DNA of 17,199 nucleotides from an uncultured Alphaproteobacteria bacterium (GCA_903933475.1 CAIZKE010000146.1:1-17199), one strand, 5' to 3'; counted from the stretch's first letter, positions 6,934-13,939 are shown. The notes: generated from the letters alone by a model not told the origin. Numbers and translations: made by a program.

Positions 6934-7350
6934 TCAGGCGAGGGACTCGAGGGCGCGCTGGAAGCGACCCGCGTGGGACTTCTCGGCCTTGGCCAGGGTC
7001 TCGAACCAGTCGGCGATTTCCTCGAAGCCTTCCTCGCGGGCGGTCCGGGCCATGCCGGGGTACATGTCGGTGTACTCGTGCGTCTCGCCGGCGATGGAGG
7101 CCTTCAGGTTGGCCTCGGTGCCGCCGATGGGCAGGCCGGTGGCGGGATCGCCGACGGCTTCCAGGAACTCCAGGTGGCCGTGGGCATGGCCGGTCTCGCC
7201 TTCGGCGGTCGAGCGGAACACGGCCGCGACGTCGTTGTAGCCTTCGATGTCAGCCTTCTGGGCGAAGTAGAGGTAGCGACGGTTCGCCTGGCTCTCGCCG
7301 GCGAAGGCGTCCTTCAGGTTCTGCAGGGTCTTGCTGGTGGCCAGGCTCAT
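6934..7350 (-). CDS. Rubrerythrin, ferritin-like domain only (no rubredoxin domain)
   Basis: Rubrerythrin reduces hydrogen peroxide at a non-haem di-iron centre in the cytoplasm. The 138-residue product is a four-helix ferritin-like bundle with the expected ligands: Glu19 in GESQANRRY, Glu52 and His55 in EGETGHAHGH, Glu89/Glu92 in GETHEYTDMYP, and Glu123 and His126 in AEKSHAGRF. Classical rubrerythrins of about 190 residues carry a C-terminal rubredoxin domain with two CxxC motifs. This one has no cysteine and ends after the bundle, so it needs an external electron donor, plausibly the Fe-S protein encoded next. The ATG (7348-7350) has GGAGAG about 6 nt upstream. The leader contains two small hairpins, and a strong palindrome lies 118 bp upstream, suggesting specific control. 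Confidence 0.92.
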   Translation of the reverse strand: MSLATSKTLQNLKDAFAGESQANRRYLYFAQKADIEGYNDVAAVFRSTAEGETGHAHGHLEFLEAVGDPATGLPIGGTEANLKASIAGETHEYTDMYPGMARTAREEGFEEIADWFETLAKAEKSHAGRFQRALESLA

Positions 7351-7368
7351 GGCGCTCTCCGGATTGGG

Positions 7369-7411
7369 GGCGCCGGAGCCCGGCGCCGGGTTTCAGCCGC
7401 AGTCTCTGCGG
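7369..7411 (-). other. Two hairpins in the rubrerythrin leader
   Basis: GGCGCCGG (7369-7376) pairs perfectly with CCGGCGCC (7380-7387) over a 3-nt loop, and CCGCA (7397-7401) pairs with TGCGG (7407-7411) over a 5-nt loop. Both would lie in the 5' leader of the minus-strand rubrerythrin mRNA, the first ending 18 nt before the ATG and leaving the GGAGAG ribosome site free. They could stabilise the message. I recognise no known riboswitch class. Confidence 0.45.
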
Positions 7412-7467
7412 TCGCCGCAAGTCCCTACGCCCCGCAAGAGCATAGGGCAAAACGAAAGAATTTATGT

Positions 7468-7492
7468 GCAGGATAGGCCTTATCTATCCTGC
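7468..7492. promoter_or_regulatory. 25-bp palindrome GCAGGATAG-N7-CTATCCTGC, candidate operator
   Basis: Perfect 9-bp arms (7468-7476 and 7484-7492) flank GCCTTAT in the 221-bp spacer between divergent rubrerythrin and the VOC gene. The surrounding 7441-7470 is AT-rich for this genome, as expected of a promoter. Reading toward rubrerythrin, a TATGCT (7437-7442) could serve as -10, which would put the palindrome at or just upstream of -35. Dyads of this form are typical sites for dimeric regulators such as Rrf2/IscR-like or GntR/TetR-type proteins. It does not match the FNR box TTGAT-N4-ATCAA. The cognate regulator is not encoded in the window. Confidence 0.6.
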
Positions 7493-7571
7493 GCCACCGG
7501 GGGACTTGTCACCCGGCCCCGGCAACTTCAGGGTGGGTTTCAAGGGGACTTGGGCCCTGGGGAGGCGCAAC

Positions 7572-8348
7572 ATGACCGTCCATCTGAGGCAGATCGCCCT
7601 TGTCGCCGAAAGGCTGGAGCCGGTGCTCCAGGACTTCGAGGCGGTCTTCGGCCTGGCCCGCTGTTTCATCGACCCGGGCGTCGCCGTCTTCGGCCTCGAG
7701 AACACCCTCCTGCCAGTTGGCCGGAACTTCTTCGAGGTGGTCGCGCCGGTGAAGCCGGACACCGCAGCCGGGCGGTATCTCGAACGGCGCAGCGGAAACG
7801 GCGGCTATATGGTCATCACCCAGACGCCGACACTCGAGGCGCTTGAGGCGGTCCGCGCCCGCGCGGCCAATTCGGGCGTTCGGGTGGCCTGGGAGTCGGC
7901 TCGCCGGGGCTGGACCCTGATCCAGCTGCATCCCGGCGACCTGAAGACCACCTTCCTGGATGTCGAGTGGGACGAAAACGGCGACCTCGCCGGTCCCTGG
8001 CCGCCAGCCGGGGGTACGGGCTGGGAGGACAAGGTCCGCCAGGACCTGGTCATCGACTTCACGGGCGTAGAGCTGCAGGCCGACGATCCCGTCGCCGCCG
8101 CCCGTCTCTGGAGCGCCGTCACCGGCGCGCCAATGGAGGTGTCCAGCGGCGACCCTGTCGTTCAGCTGAACAATGCCAGCCTGAGGTTCGTCGCGCCCTC
8201 CGACGGCCGGGGCCCGGGCCTTTCGGCGGTGGACCTGACGGTCCGCGACCTGGCGGAAGTGGTCCGCCGCGCCCGGGCCAGGGGCCTCGCCGCCAGTTCC
8301 GACCGCGTGGAGATCTGTGGCGTCAGGTTCCATCTCCGGCAGGCCTGA
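7572..8348 (+). CDS. VOC-superfamily glyoxalase-like domain protein
   Basis: A soluble 258-residue protein starting at ATG 7572 with GGGGAGG about 7 nt upstream, which rules out an in-frame ATG at 7464 that has no ribosome site. The first half, RQIALVAERLEPVLQDFEAVFGL, then GVAVFGLENTLLPVG and NFFEVVAPV, shows the beta-alpha-beta repeats of the vicinal oxygen chelate fold. A second, weaker module runs from about residue 155 (LVIDFTGVELQADDPVAAARLWSAVTG) to the end. The pattern resembles the Glyoxalase_3 type domain. VOC proteins bind a metal to act on lactoylglutathione, catechols or drugs, or have lost catalysis. The substrate cannot be read here. It is divergent from rubrerythrin and lies 102 bp upstream of the TonB-dependent receptor. 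Confidence 0.78.
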   Translation: MTVHLRQIALVAERLEPVLQDFEAVFGLARCFIDPGVAVFGLENTLLPVGRNFFEVVAPVKPDTAAGRYLERRSGNGGYMVITQTPTLEALEAVRARAANSGVRVAWESARRGWTLIQLHPGDLKTTFLDVEWDENGDLAGPWPPAGGTGWEDKVRQDLVIDFTGVELQADDPVAAARLWSAVTGAPMEVSSGDPVVQLNNASLRFVAPSDGRGPGLSAVDLTVRDLAEVVRRARARGLAASSDRVEICGVRFHLRQA

Positions 8349-8354
8349 AAGGCC

Positions 8355-8375
8355 CCGCCGACGGATTTTCGGCGG
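8355..8375 (+). terminator. Weak hairpin after the VOC gene
   Basis: CCGCCGA (8355-8361) pairs with TCGGCGG (8369-8375) over a 7-nt loop containing TTT, beginning 7 bp after the VOC stop codon. No T-run follows the stem. It may end or pause transcription before the receptor promoter. Confidence 0.35.
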
Positions 8376-8382
8376 CCAGGCG

Positions 8383-8411
8383 TTGGACTTGCTGTCGCTT
8401 GCCCCTATCTC
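8383..8411 (+). promoter_or_regulatory. Putative sigma-70 type promoter for the TonB-dependent receptor
   Basis: TTGGAC (8383-8388) and TATCTC (8406-8411) are separated by exactly 17 bp, matching housekeeping promoter spacing and giving a leader of roughly 33 nt before the GTG at 8451. The match is by eye only. No Fur-like AT-rich dyad is obvious beside it. Confidence 0.42.
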
Positions 8412-8450
8412 CACCCGGGTCCGCGACGGGACATCCGGAAAGCTAAGCCT

Positions 8451-11117
8451 GTGTCAAAGCGTCTGATTGCGGCCCTCGCGGCGCCTCTGCTCGCCGCGAC
8501 CGTGGCGTCAGCGCCTGCAAGCGCCGCCCCGCCCCCGCCTGTCCGCGAGGCGACCGTCGTGGATGAGCTCGTCGTGGAGGCGCCAGCGAACGGTGCGGGC
8601 GCCGTCCTCGGCGATATCAAGCCAGAATTGCAGATCAGTGAGGCCGAGATCCAGTCCTACGGCGTCAGCAGCGTCGCCGAACTGGTGGCCCAACTGGCGC
8701 CGCAGACCCAGTCCGGCCGGGGTCGCAGCCGCGGAGGCATGCCGGTCGTCCTCCTGAACGGGGCCCGGACTTCGGGGTTTGCGGAACTCCGCGACCTGCC
8801 TCCCGAAGCCATCGTGCGCGTCGACGTCCTGCCTGAAGAGGCGGCCCTGAAGTACGGCTACACCGCCGACCAGCGGGTACTCAACTTCATCACACGCAAG
8901 ACATTCCGGGCCGTGACGACCGAGGTGGACATCGAGGCCGCCACGGCAGGCGGCACGGTTACCCGGGAGCTTGAAGCCGGCCTGTTCCGGATCGACGGCG
9001 ACCAGCGGACCCAGCTCAAGGCCGAGCTGACGGGCACCTCAGCGGTGACCGAGGACGAGCGGGACATTCCCCCGACCGGTGCGACGGCCCTCTTCACCAC
9101 CCCTGGCCTCTACAGGGGCCGGGGCCCGGGCGGACAGATCGATCCGGCCCTCAGCGTGCTGGCGGGCAGCACTGTGACCCTCGCCGGCCTTCCCGCCATT
9201 GCGGCGTCCCGGCCGCCGACCCTCGCCGAGGTCGCGGCCCTCGCCGGCCAGGTCCCGCCGGCGGACGAAGGCGCCTATCGAACCCTGACGCCTGACACCC
9301 GCCGCCTGACAATCAACGGGGTGGTGGCCCGAAGCCTCTCGCCGGGGACCACCTCGACCTTCAACGCGGTGATCGGCACCGGCAGTTCCGAGTCCCTCCA
9401 GGGTCGGCCAGCCTACAGCTTGACCATTCCTGGCGGCGGAGTCTGGACGCCTTTTGCAGGTCCTGTGGACCTGCTGCGCCGCGAGGCTTCCAGGGGCCCG
9501 ATCCGCCAGACCTCGGAGGACTGGAATGCCCGCCTGGGCTTCGGCCTCAACAGCGCCCGCAATGGATGGCGTCTGTCCCTCACCGGCGGCCTCGACCTGG
9601 CCGATGTGGTCGGCCGGACCGATGGGGCCGTAGATACCAGGCCAGCCCAGGCCCGGCTTGCGGCTGCGGACGCGGCCTTCAATCCCTATGCCCCTGGCGC
9701 TGCGGACCTTCCCGCCTTCGCCACGGACCGGACACGCTCGCGGACCGCAGGGGCCGAGGTGCAGGCCCTGGCGGCAGGGTCGATCCTCGAACTTCCTGCT
9801 GGTCCCCTCTTCGTCTCGGCCCGGGCGGGGGCGTCGGGCAACTGGCTCCGATCCCGCTCTGTCCGCCGCGAGCTGGTGCGCGAGGCCGATCTCTCCCGCA
9901 CCGGTGTGAGCGCCCAGGCCAGCGTCGACACGCCCCTCCTGCGTCGCGATGTCGAGGGGTGGGGCCAGCTTGGCGACCTCTCGCTGAACTTCAACCTTCA
10001 GGGCGAGAGCCTATCCGATGCCGGAACCCTGGCCACGGTCGGCGGCGGGGTGAACTGGTCGCCGGTCGACCGGCTGACCCTGCTGGCCTCCTTCAGCCGG
10101 GACCAGTCGCCCCCCACCCTCGTCCAGCTGGGCGCCCCCCGGACCGTTACGACGGGGGTGAGGGTGTTCGACTATGTGCGCGGCGAGACCGTCGAGGTCG
10201 TCCAGGTCTCCGGCGGCGATCCTTCCTTGCGCAGCGACCAGCGGGATGCGACGCGCCTGGGCATCAACTGGAAGCCCTTCGCTGACCGGGAGCTGAACCT
10301 CTCGGTCAGCTACACCCTCAGCCGGGCCGACGATCCGGCCTCGGCCCTGCCGGCAGCCACGGCGGAGGTGCAGGCCGCCTTCCCCGAGCGGTTCCTGAGG
10401 GACGAGAGCGGCCGGCTCGCCGTCGTTGACGTCCGCCCTGTGAACTTCCTGCGCAGCGACCGCGAGGAGATCCGCTGGGGCTTCAACTGGTTCGGTGGCC
10501 AGGGCCCGGCAACGGGGCGTCCGGGCGCAGGTCCTCCGGCACGCGGTGGGGGCTCCGGGGGCCCGCCGCCGGGCGCGCGCGGCGGCGGCCGGCCCATGGC
10601 CATGATGGCTGGGCCCGGAATGGGCGGCCCGCCAGGGCGGCCCGGATGGCAGGTGTCGCTCTACCACACGGCCGTGCTCACCGACCGGATCCTGGTCCGG
10701 CAGGGCGGGCCGGTGTTTGACCTCCTTGAGGGTTCAGCCGCGGGCGCCCGGGGCGGGACCCCGGCCAATGCCATCGAGCTGCAGGCGGGCCTCTTCCGCC
10801 AGGGTCGGGGCGCGCGCCTCAGCACCTCCTGGAAGAGCGGAACCCAGGTCCAGGGCGCGACGCCGGCCGGCGACCTGTCCTTCTCGGACCTAGCGACGGT
10901 GGACCTCCGCCTCTTCGAAACCTTCGCCGGAACCCCGGACCTCGTCCGGCGCTGGCCGGTGCTGAAGGGCGCACGGGTAAGCTTTGCCGTGGACAACCTG
11001 TTCGACGCCAAGCTCAACGTCCGCGACGCCCAGGGAGCCGTTCCGGCGGGGTATGCCGAGGACATACTCGATCCTGTGGGCCGGACCGTGGAGATCAGTT
11101 TCCGAAAGGTATTCTGA
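8451..11117 (+). CDS. TonB-dependent outer-membrane receptor with Gly/Pro-rich insertion
   Basis: An 888-residue outer-membrane transporter. The GTG start has GGAAAG about 8 nt upstream and is followed by a signal peptide (MSKRLIAALAAPLLAATVASAPASA, cleavage near residue 25). A TonB-box-like TVVDELVVE follows, then a plug domain with VVLLNGARTSGFAELRDLPPEAI and VDVLPEEAALKYGYTADQRVLNFI (about residues 98-150). The rest is beta-barrel, ending in VDNLFDAKLNVRD and a terminal FRKVF with the C-terminal aromatic that outer-membrane proteins need. Residues about 682-732 are a low-complexity Gly/Pro/Arg/Met stretch between barrel strands. I recall close relatives with a similar Gly-rich patch in Sphingomonadales and Caulobacterales. 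Substrate is not readable. The nearby IroE/Fes-like esterase suggests a siderophore or another ester-containing ligand (inference). Confidence 0.9.
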   Translation: MSKRLIAALAAPLLAATVASAPASAAPPPPVREATVVDELVVEAPANGAGAVLGDIKPELQISEAEIQSYGVSSVAELVAQLAPQTQSGRGRSRGGMPVVLLNGARTSGFAELRDLPPEAIVRVDVLPEEAALKYGYTADQRVLNFITRKTFRAVTTEVDIEAATAGGTVTRELEAGLFRIDGDQRTQLKAELTGTSAVTEDERDIPPTGATALFTTPGLYRGRGPGGQIDPALSVLAGSTVTLAGLPAIAASRPPTLAEVAALAGQVPPADEGAYRTLTPDTRRLTINGVVARSLSPGTTSTFNAVIGTGSSESLQGRPAYSLTIPGGGVWTPFAGPVDLLRREASRGPIRQTSEDWNARLGFGLNSARNGWRLSLTGGLDLADVVGRTDGAVDTRPAQARLAAADAAFNPYAPGAADLPAFATDRTRSRTAGAEVQALAAGSILELPAGPLFVSARAGASGNWLRSRSVRRELVREADLSRTGVSAQASVDTPLLRRDVEGWGQLGDLSLNFNLQGESLSDAGTLATVGGGVNWSPVDRLTLLASFSRDQSPPTLVQLGAPRTVTTGVRVFDYVRGETVEVVQVSGGDPSLRSDQRDATRLGINWKPFADRELNLSVSYTLSRADDPASALPAATAEVQAAFPERFLRDESGRLAVVDVRPVNFLRSDREEIRWGFNWFGGQGPATGRPGAGPPARGGGSGGPPPGARGGGRPMAMMAGPGMGGPPGRPGWQVSLYHTAVLTDRILVRQGGPVFDLLEGSAAGARGGTPANAIELQAGLFRQGRGARLSTSWKSGTQVQGATPAGDLSFSDLATVDLRLFETFAGTPDLVRRWPVLKGARVSFAVDNLFDAKLNVRDAQGAVPAGYAEDILDPVGRTVEISFRKVF

Positions 11118-11180
11118 GGGGCTTGCCTGCCGGGCGCGGGTGGACTTCCCTAAGAAGAAGGCGCTTGGGAGGACACCGGC

Positions 11181-11606
11181 ATGACAGACTCATCGGTCGG
11201 GCGACCGCCCCTTTCCCCCGGGCACGCCGCCTTCGCGGCCCAGGTCGAGGCTGCCCAGGATGTGCTCGACGCCTTCATGGCCGCCTGGAACGCCCGGGAC
11301 GCCGACGGCGTCCGGGCCAGCTTCAACTTCCCCCATGTGCGGTTCGCCTCGGGCCGGGTGAACATACTGGCTCCGGAGCAGGTGACCGACGCCATGTACG
11401 CCGGCGTGGCGCTTTCGGAGTGGGGCCGGTCGGCCTGGCAGCGCCGGGAGGTGATCCACGCCGGGCCGGACAAGGTCCAGTTCGATACCCGCTTCGCCCG
11501 CTTCCGGCCGGACGGGAGCCTGATCAGCGCCTTTGACTCCATCTACATCGTGACCCTCCAGGACGGCCGCTGGGGCGTCCAGGGCCGGTCCAGCTATGCC
11601 CCCTGA
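11181..11606 (+). CDS. NTF2-like/SnoaL-type small protein
   Basis: A 141-residue protein whose layout fits the NTF2-like cone fold. An N-terminal helix AQDVLDAFMAAWNARDADGVRASFNFPHVRF (residues about 25-55) matches the typical 'W..rD...v...f..p.v.f' pattern, followed by a helix around 66-80 and the strand series KVQFDTRFARF, SLISAFDSIYIVTLQDGRWGVQGRSSYAP. Members bind small hydrophobic ligands or act as isomerases or stress proteins. No catalytic residues stand out. The ATG has GGGAGG about 8 nt upstream. It sits 63 bp after the receptor and 15 bp before the esterase, so the three are likely cotranscribed. Confidence 0.72.
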   Translation: MTDSSVGRPPLSPGHAAFAAQVEAAQDVLDAFMAAWNARDADGVRASFNFPHVRFASGRVNILAPEQVTDAMYAGVALSEWGRSAWQRREVIHAGPDKVQFDTRFARFRPDGSLISAFDSIYIVTLQDGRWGVQGRSSYAP

Positions 11607-11621
11607 ACCGGTAAGTTCGCC

Positions 11622-12443
11622 ATGAAGGCTGCAAGCTACCCCCTCGCCCGCGAGCAGGACTTCACCTCCCGTATCAATGGGAAGGCCTATCGCCTCCGAA
11701 TCGCCACGCCCTACGGCCCACCGCCAGAGGGGGGATACCCGGTTCTCTACGTCCTCGACGGCGACGGCTATTTCGGCTCCTTCGCAGACGCCGCCCGCCT
11801 GCGCGCCGCCGGCGGGCTGGAGCTGCCCCATACCGTCGTCGTAGGGGTTGGCTATCCTGGCGAGGACTTCACCGGGGCCCTTGGCCGACGGTTCCTCGAC
11901 CTCACCCCGACCGAGCCCAGCGCGGCGGAGAAGGCCAACCACACTTTCGCTTCGGGTGAGATCCGCTATGCCGGGGCGGACGACTTCCTGGAAATCCTGA
12001 CCCAAGAGGTGCGTCCCCGGGTCGCTGAGGTCCTGCCGGTCGACCCGGCCCGCGAGGCGCTGTTCGGCCACTCCCTGGGCGGCCTCTTCGTCCTCTACAG
12101 CCTGTTCCGAAGGCCCGACGCCTTCTGCGCCTGGCTATCCCTCAGCCCGTCCATCTGGTGGGACGGCCGCTTCGTCCTGCGGGGCGAGGCGGGCTTCACC
12201 TCCGCCCTCCCGGGCCTCGCCCGTCCGCCCAGGCTCTTCGTTGGCGTCGGCTCCCTCGAGCAGCCCGAGGGGTCCCCGGCGCGGATGGTCGACAACGCCG
12301 TCGAGCTGTCCGCCCGCTTCAGTGCCCTGGCGGGGCCGACCGGCTGGCGCTTCGCCTCCCGGGTCTTCGAGGGCGAGACCCACGCCGGCGTGGTCTGGCC
12401 GGCCATCAATCCCATGCTCGACTTCGCCCTGAAGGACGCCTGA
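11622..12443 (+). CDS. Alpha/beta hydrolase of the esterase D/IroE-Fes family (PF00756 type)
   Basis: A 273-residue serine esterase. It has the family's core VLYVLDGDGYFGSF (residues 41-54), an oxyanion strand TVVVGVGYPG (71-80), the nucleophile elbow GHSLGG (149-154, Ser151), SLSPSIWWDG (173-182), FVGVGSLEQPEG with a candidate acid at 213, and GETHAGVV with catalytic His254. The layout is that of the siderophore esterases IroE, BesA and Fes-related proteins, which hydrolyse the ester backbone of ferri-trilactones to release iron. Other PF00756 members act on unrelated esters. No signal peptide is visible, so it should act in the cytoplasm after uptake. The closeness to a TonB-dependent receptor supports, but does not prove, a siderophore role. 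No clear ribosome site precedes the ATG, which suggests coupling to the gene 15 bp upstream. Confidence 0.84.
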   Translation: MKAASYPLAREQDFTSRINGKAYRLRIATPYGPPPEGGYPVLYVLDGDGYFGSFADAARLRAAGGLELPHTVVVGVGYPGEDFTGALGRRFLDLTPTEPSAAEKANHTFASGEIRYAGADDFLEILTQEVRPRVAEVLPVDPAREALFGHSLGGLFVLYSLFRRPDAFCAWLSLSPSIWWDGRFVLRGEAGFTSALPGLARPPRLFVGVGSLEQPEGSPARMVDNAVELSARFSALAGPTGWRFASRVFEGETHAGVVWPAINPMLDFALKDA

Positions 12444-12450
12444 GGTCTGC

Positions 12451-12478
12451 TTGCCGGACGCCGGAAGGCCTGTAGAAG
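12451..12478 (+). promoter_or_regulatory. Possible promoter for the AcuI-like gene
   Basis: TTGCCG (12451-12456) and TAGAAG (12473-12478) lie 16 bp apart in the 67-bp gap after the esterase, 32 bp before the GTG start. The -10 is a poor match, so this is tentative. Readthrough from the esterase is the alternative. Confidence 0.27.
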
Positions 12479-12510
12479 ACTCCCAACCCGATCGTCGATG
12501 GAGGCCGACC

Positions 12511-13506
12511 GTGCCTGACACCTTCCGCGCCCTGCGCGCCCACAAGACCGATGCCGGGATCGAGACCCGTCTGGAGACCCTGACAGACGCCGATCTCATG
12601 GAGGCCGACGTCACCGTGCGGGTCGAGTTCTCGACGGTGAACTTCAAGGACGGCCTGGCCCTGACCGGTCGCTCCCCCATCCTGCGCACCTTCCCCATGA
12701 TCCCCGGCATCGACTTCGCGGGTGTGGTGGAGACCTCGGCCCATCCCGGTTTCGCCGCCGGCGACCGGGTGGTGCTGAACGGCTGGGGCGTAGGCGAGAC
12801 CTGGCACGGTGGCTACGCCCAGAGGGCGCGGGTCAAGGGTGACTGGCTGGTCAGACTGCCCGACAGCCTGTCCACCGCCCGGGCCATGGCCATCGGCACG
12901 GCGGGCTACACGGCCATGCTCTGCGTCATGGCCCTGGAGCGCCAGGGCGTGAGCCCCGGTTCCGGGGACATCCTGGTCACGGGCGCCGCCGGCGGGGTGG
13001 GCAGCGTCTCCATCGCCCTCCTGTCGGCCCTCGGCCACCGGGTCGTGGCTTCCTCCCGCCGGGCGGAGTCCGAAGGCGACTACCTCCGGGGCCTCGGCGC
13101 AGCCGAGGTGATCGACGCCGCCGAGTTCTCGAGTCCCGCCCGCCCGGTCGGCAAGGAACGCTGGGCCGGCGTAGTGGACTCCGTGGGCAGCCACACCCTG
13201 GCCAACGCCATTTCCCAGACCCGCTACGGCGGGGCGGTGGCGGCCTGCGGCCTGGCCCAGGGCATGGATCTTCCAGGCTCCGTGGCCCCCTTCATCCTGC
13301 GCAGCGTGGTCCTCGCCGGGGTGGACAGCGTCATGCGCCCGACGCCCGACCGGATCGAGGCCTGGCGGCGGCTGGGAACCGACCTGGACCTCGCCCGGCT
13401 GGATGCCATGACCCAGGTGGCCGGCCTGTCCGACCTGCCGCGCCTGGCCGCCGACATCCTCGATGGCAAGGTCCGTGGCCGGATGGTGATCGATCCCTCG
13501 ATCTAG
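12511..13506 (+). CDS. acuI: Acrylyl-CoA reductase-like MDR oxidoreductase (AcuI/YhdH family)
   Basis: A 331-residue zinc-independent medium-chain dehydrogenase/reductase. The signature of the YhdH/AcuI branch is clear: FSTVNFKDGLALTG (residues 40-53), FPMIPGIDFAGVV (61-73), and the NADPH-binding VTGAAGGVGSVSIALL (156-171) followed by SSRR, whose arginines fit NADPH preference. AcuI reduces acryloyl-CoA to propionyl-CoA, relevant to 3-hydroxypropionate or DMSP metabolism and to detoxifying acrylyl-CoA. I choose the GTG at 12511 because GGAGG lies 7 nt upstream and the protein then begins where family members do. A TTG at 12451 would add 20 unlike residues. It is the last gene of the plus-strand block and converges on the DoxX gene. 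Confidence 0.86.
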   Translation: MPDTFRALRAHKTDAGIETRLETLTDADLMEADVTVRVEFSTVNFKDGLALTGRSPILRTFPMIPGIDFAGVVETSAHPGFAAGDRVVLNGWGVGETWHGGYAQRARVKGDWLVRLPDSLSTARAMAIGTAGYTAMLCVMALERQGVSPGSGDILVTGAAGGVGSVSIALLSALGHRVVASSRRAESEGDYLRGLGAAEVIDAAEFSSPARPVGKERWAGVVDSVGSHTLANAISQTRYGGAVAACGLAQGMDLPGSVAPFILRSVVLAGVDSVMRPTPDRIEAWRRLGTDLDLARLDAMTQVAGLSDLPRLAADILDGKVRGRMVIDPSI

Positions 13507-13516
13507 CGGCTACTGG

Positions 13517-13530
13517 CGTAAGATCTTACG
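13517..13530. repeat. Perfect 14-bp palindrome between convergent genes
   Basis: CGTAAGATCTTACG is fully self-complementary, sits in the 19-bp gap between two convergent stop codons and includes the TAA of the DoxX gene. With no loop it would not make a good terminator hairpin. A bidirectional pause site or chance are the options. Confidence 0.4.
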
Positions 13531-13939
13531 GTTGCCGCACTGGCCGCCGCGCCGCCAGGAGCAGCAGGCCGGCGAAGATCCCCAGGTTCTTGATGAAGTT
13601 CTGCATCTCGTGCTGCGGGTTGCCACCCGGATAGACGTTCCAGAAATCGTGCATGGAGAGGTTGATCAGCAGGGTCAGCCCGGCGAGCAGGAAGGCCGCC
13701 GTGCGGGCGTTCCAGTTCGCCATCAGCGCCAGCCCGCCACCGACCTGCAGGGGAATGGTCAGCAGCAGGAGCGGCAGGGCGAATGGAACGTTGTGGAGCT
13801 GCATATAGGCCAGCGTGCCGGCGAACCCGGCCACCTTCATCAAGCCGGGAACCACGAAGTAGAGCCCCAGCAGGACCCGACCGGTGACGTCCATCGGCCG
13901 GCTGAGCCTGTCGAGCAGCGGGTTCAGTGGGTTGTTCAT
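13526..13939 (-). CDS. DoxX family membrane protein
   Basis: A 137-residue protein with four membrane helices. The N-terminal half has GRVLLGLYFVVPGLMKVAGFAGTLAYM (residues 20-46), the standard DoxX opening with the conserved 'f...G..K..gf', followed by LLLLTIPLQVGGGLALM (57-73), a third helix around 80-94 and HDFWN (97-101), then EMQNFIKNLGIFAGLLLLA. DoxX proteins are small inner-membrane proteins linked in some bacteria to thiosulfate:quinone oxidation or oxidative stress complexes. The function here is not determinable. The ATG at 13937-13939 has GGAG about 5 nt upstream. Upstream in-frame codons encode an unrelated basic, low-complexity stretch and were left out. Confidence 0.86.
   Translation of the reverse strand: MNNPLNPLLDRLSRPMDVTGRVLLGLYFVVPGLMKVAGFAGTLAYMQLHNVPFALPLLLLTIPLQVGGGLALMANWNARTAAFLLAGLTLLINLSMHDFWNVYPGGNPQHEMQNFIKNLGIFAGLLLLAARRPVRQP

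Noticed and set aside
5513..7240. Very long open frame on the plus strand across the Fe-S and rubrerythrin genes (575 codons)
   Set aside because: It is antisense to two genes with unmistakable cysteine and ferritin motifs. High GC keeps the opposite frame open. Its translation is low-complexity with no family signature.
7464..7571. N-terminal extension of the VOC protein from an ATG at 7464
   Set aside because: It would run through the 25-bp palindrome and has no ribosome site, whereas ATG 7572 has GGGGAGG at proper spacing and begins the fold.
12451..12510. TTG start adding 20 residues to the AcuI-like protein
   Set aside because: There is no Shine-Dalgarno sequence and no family resemblance in the added residues. 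GTG 12511 has GGAGG 7 nt upstream.
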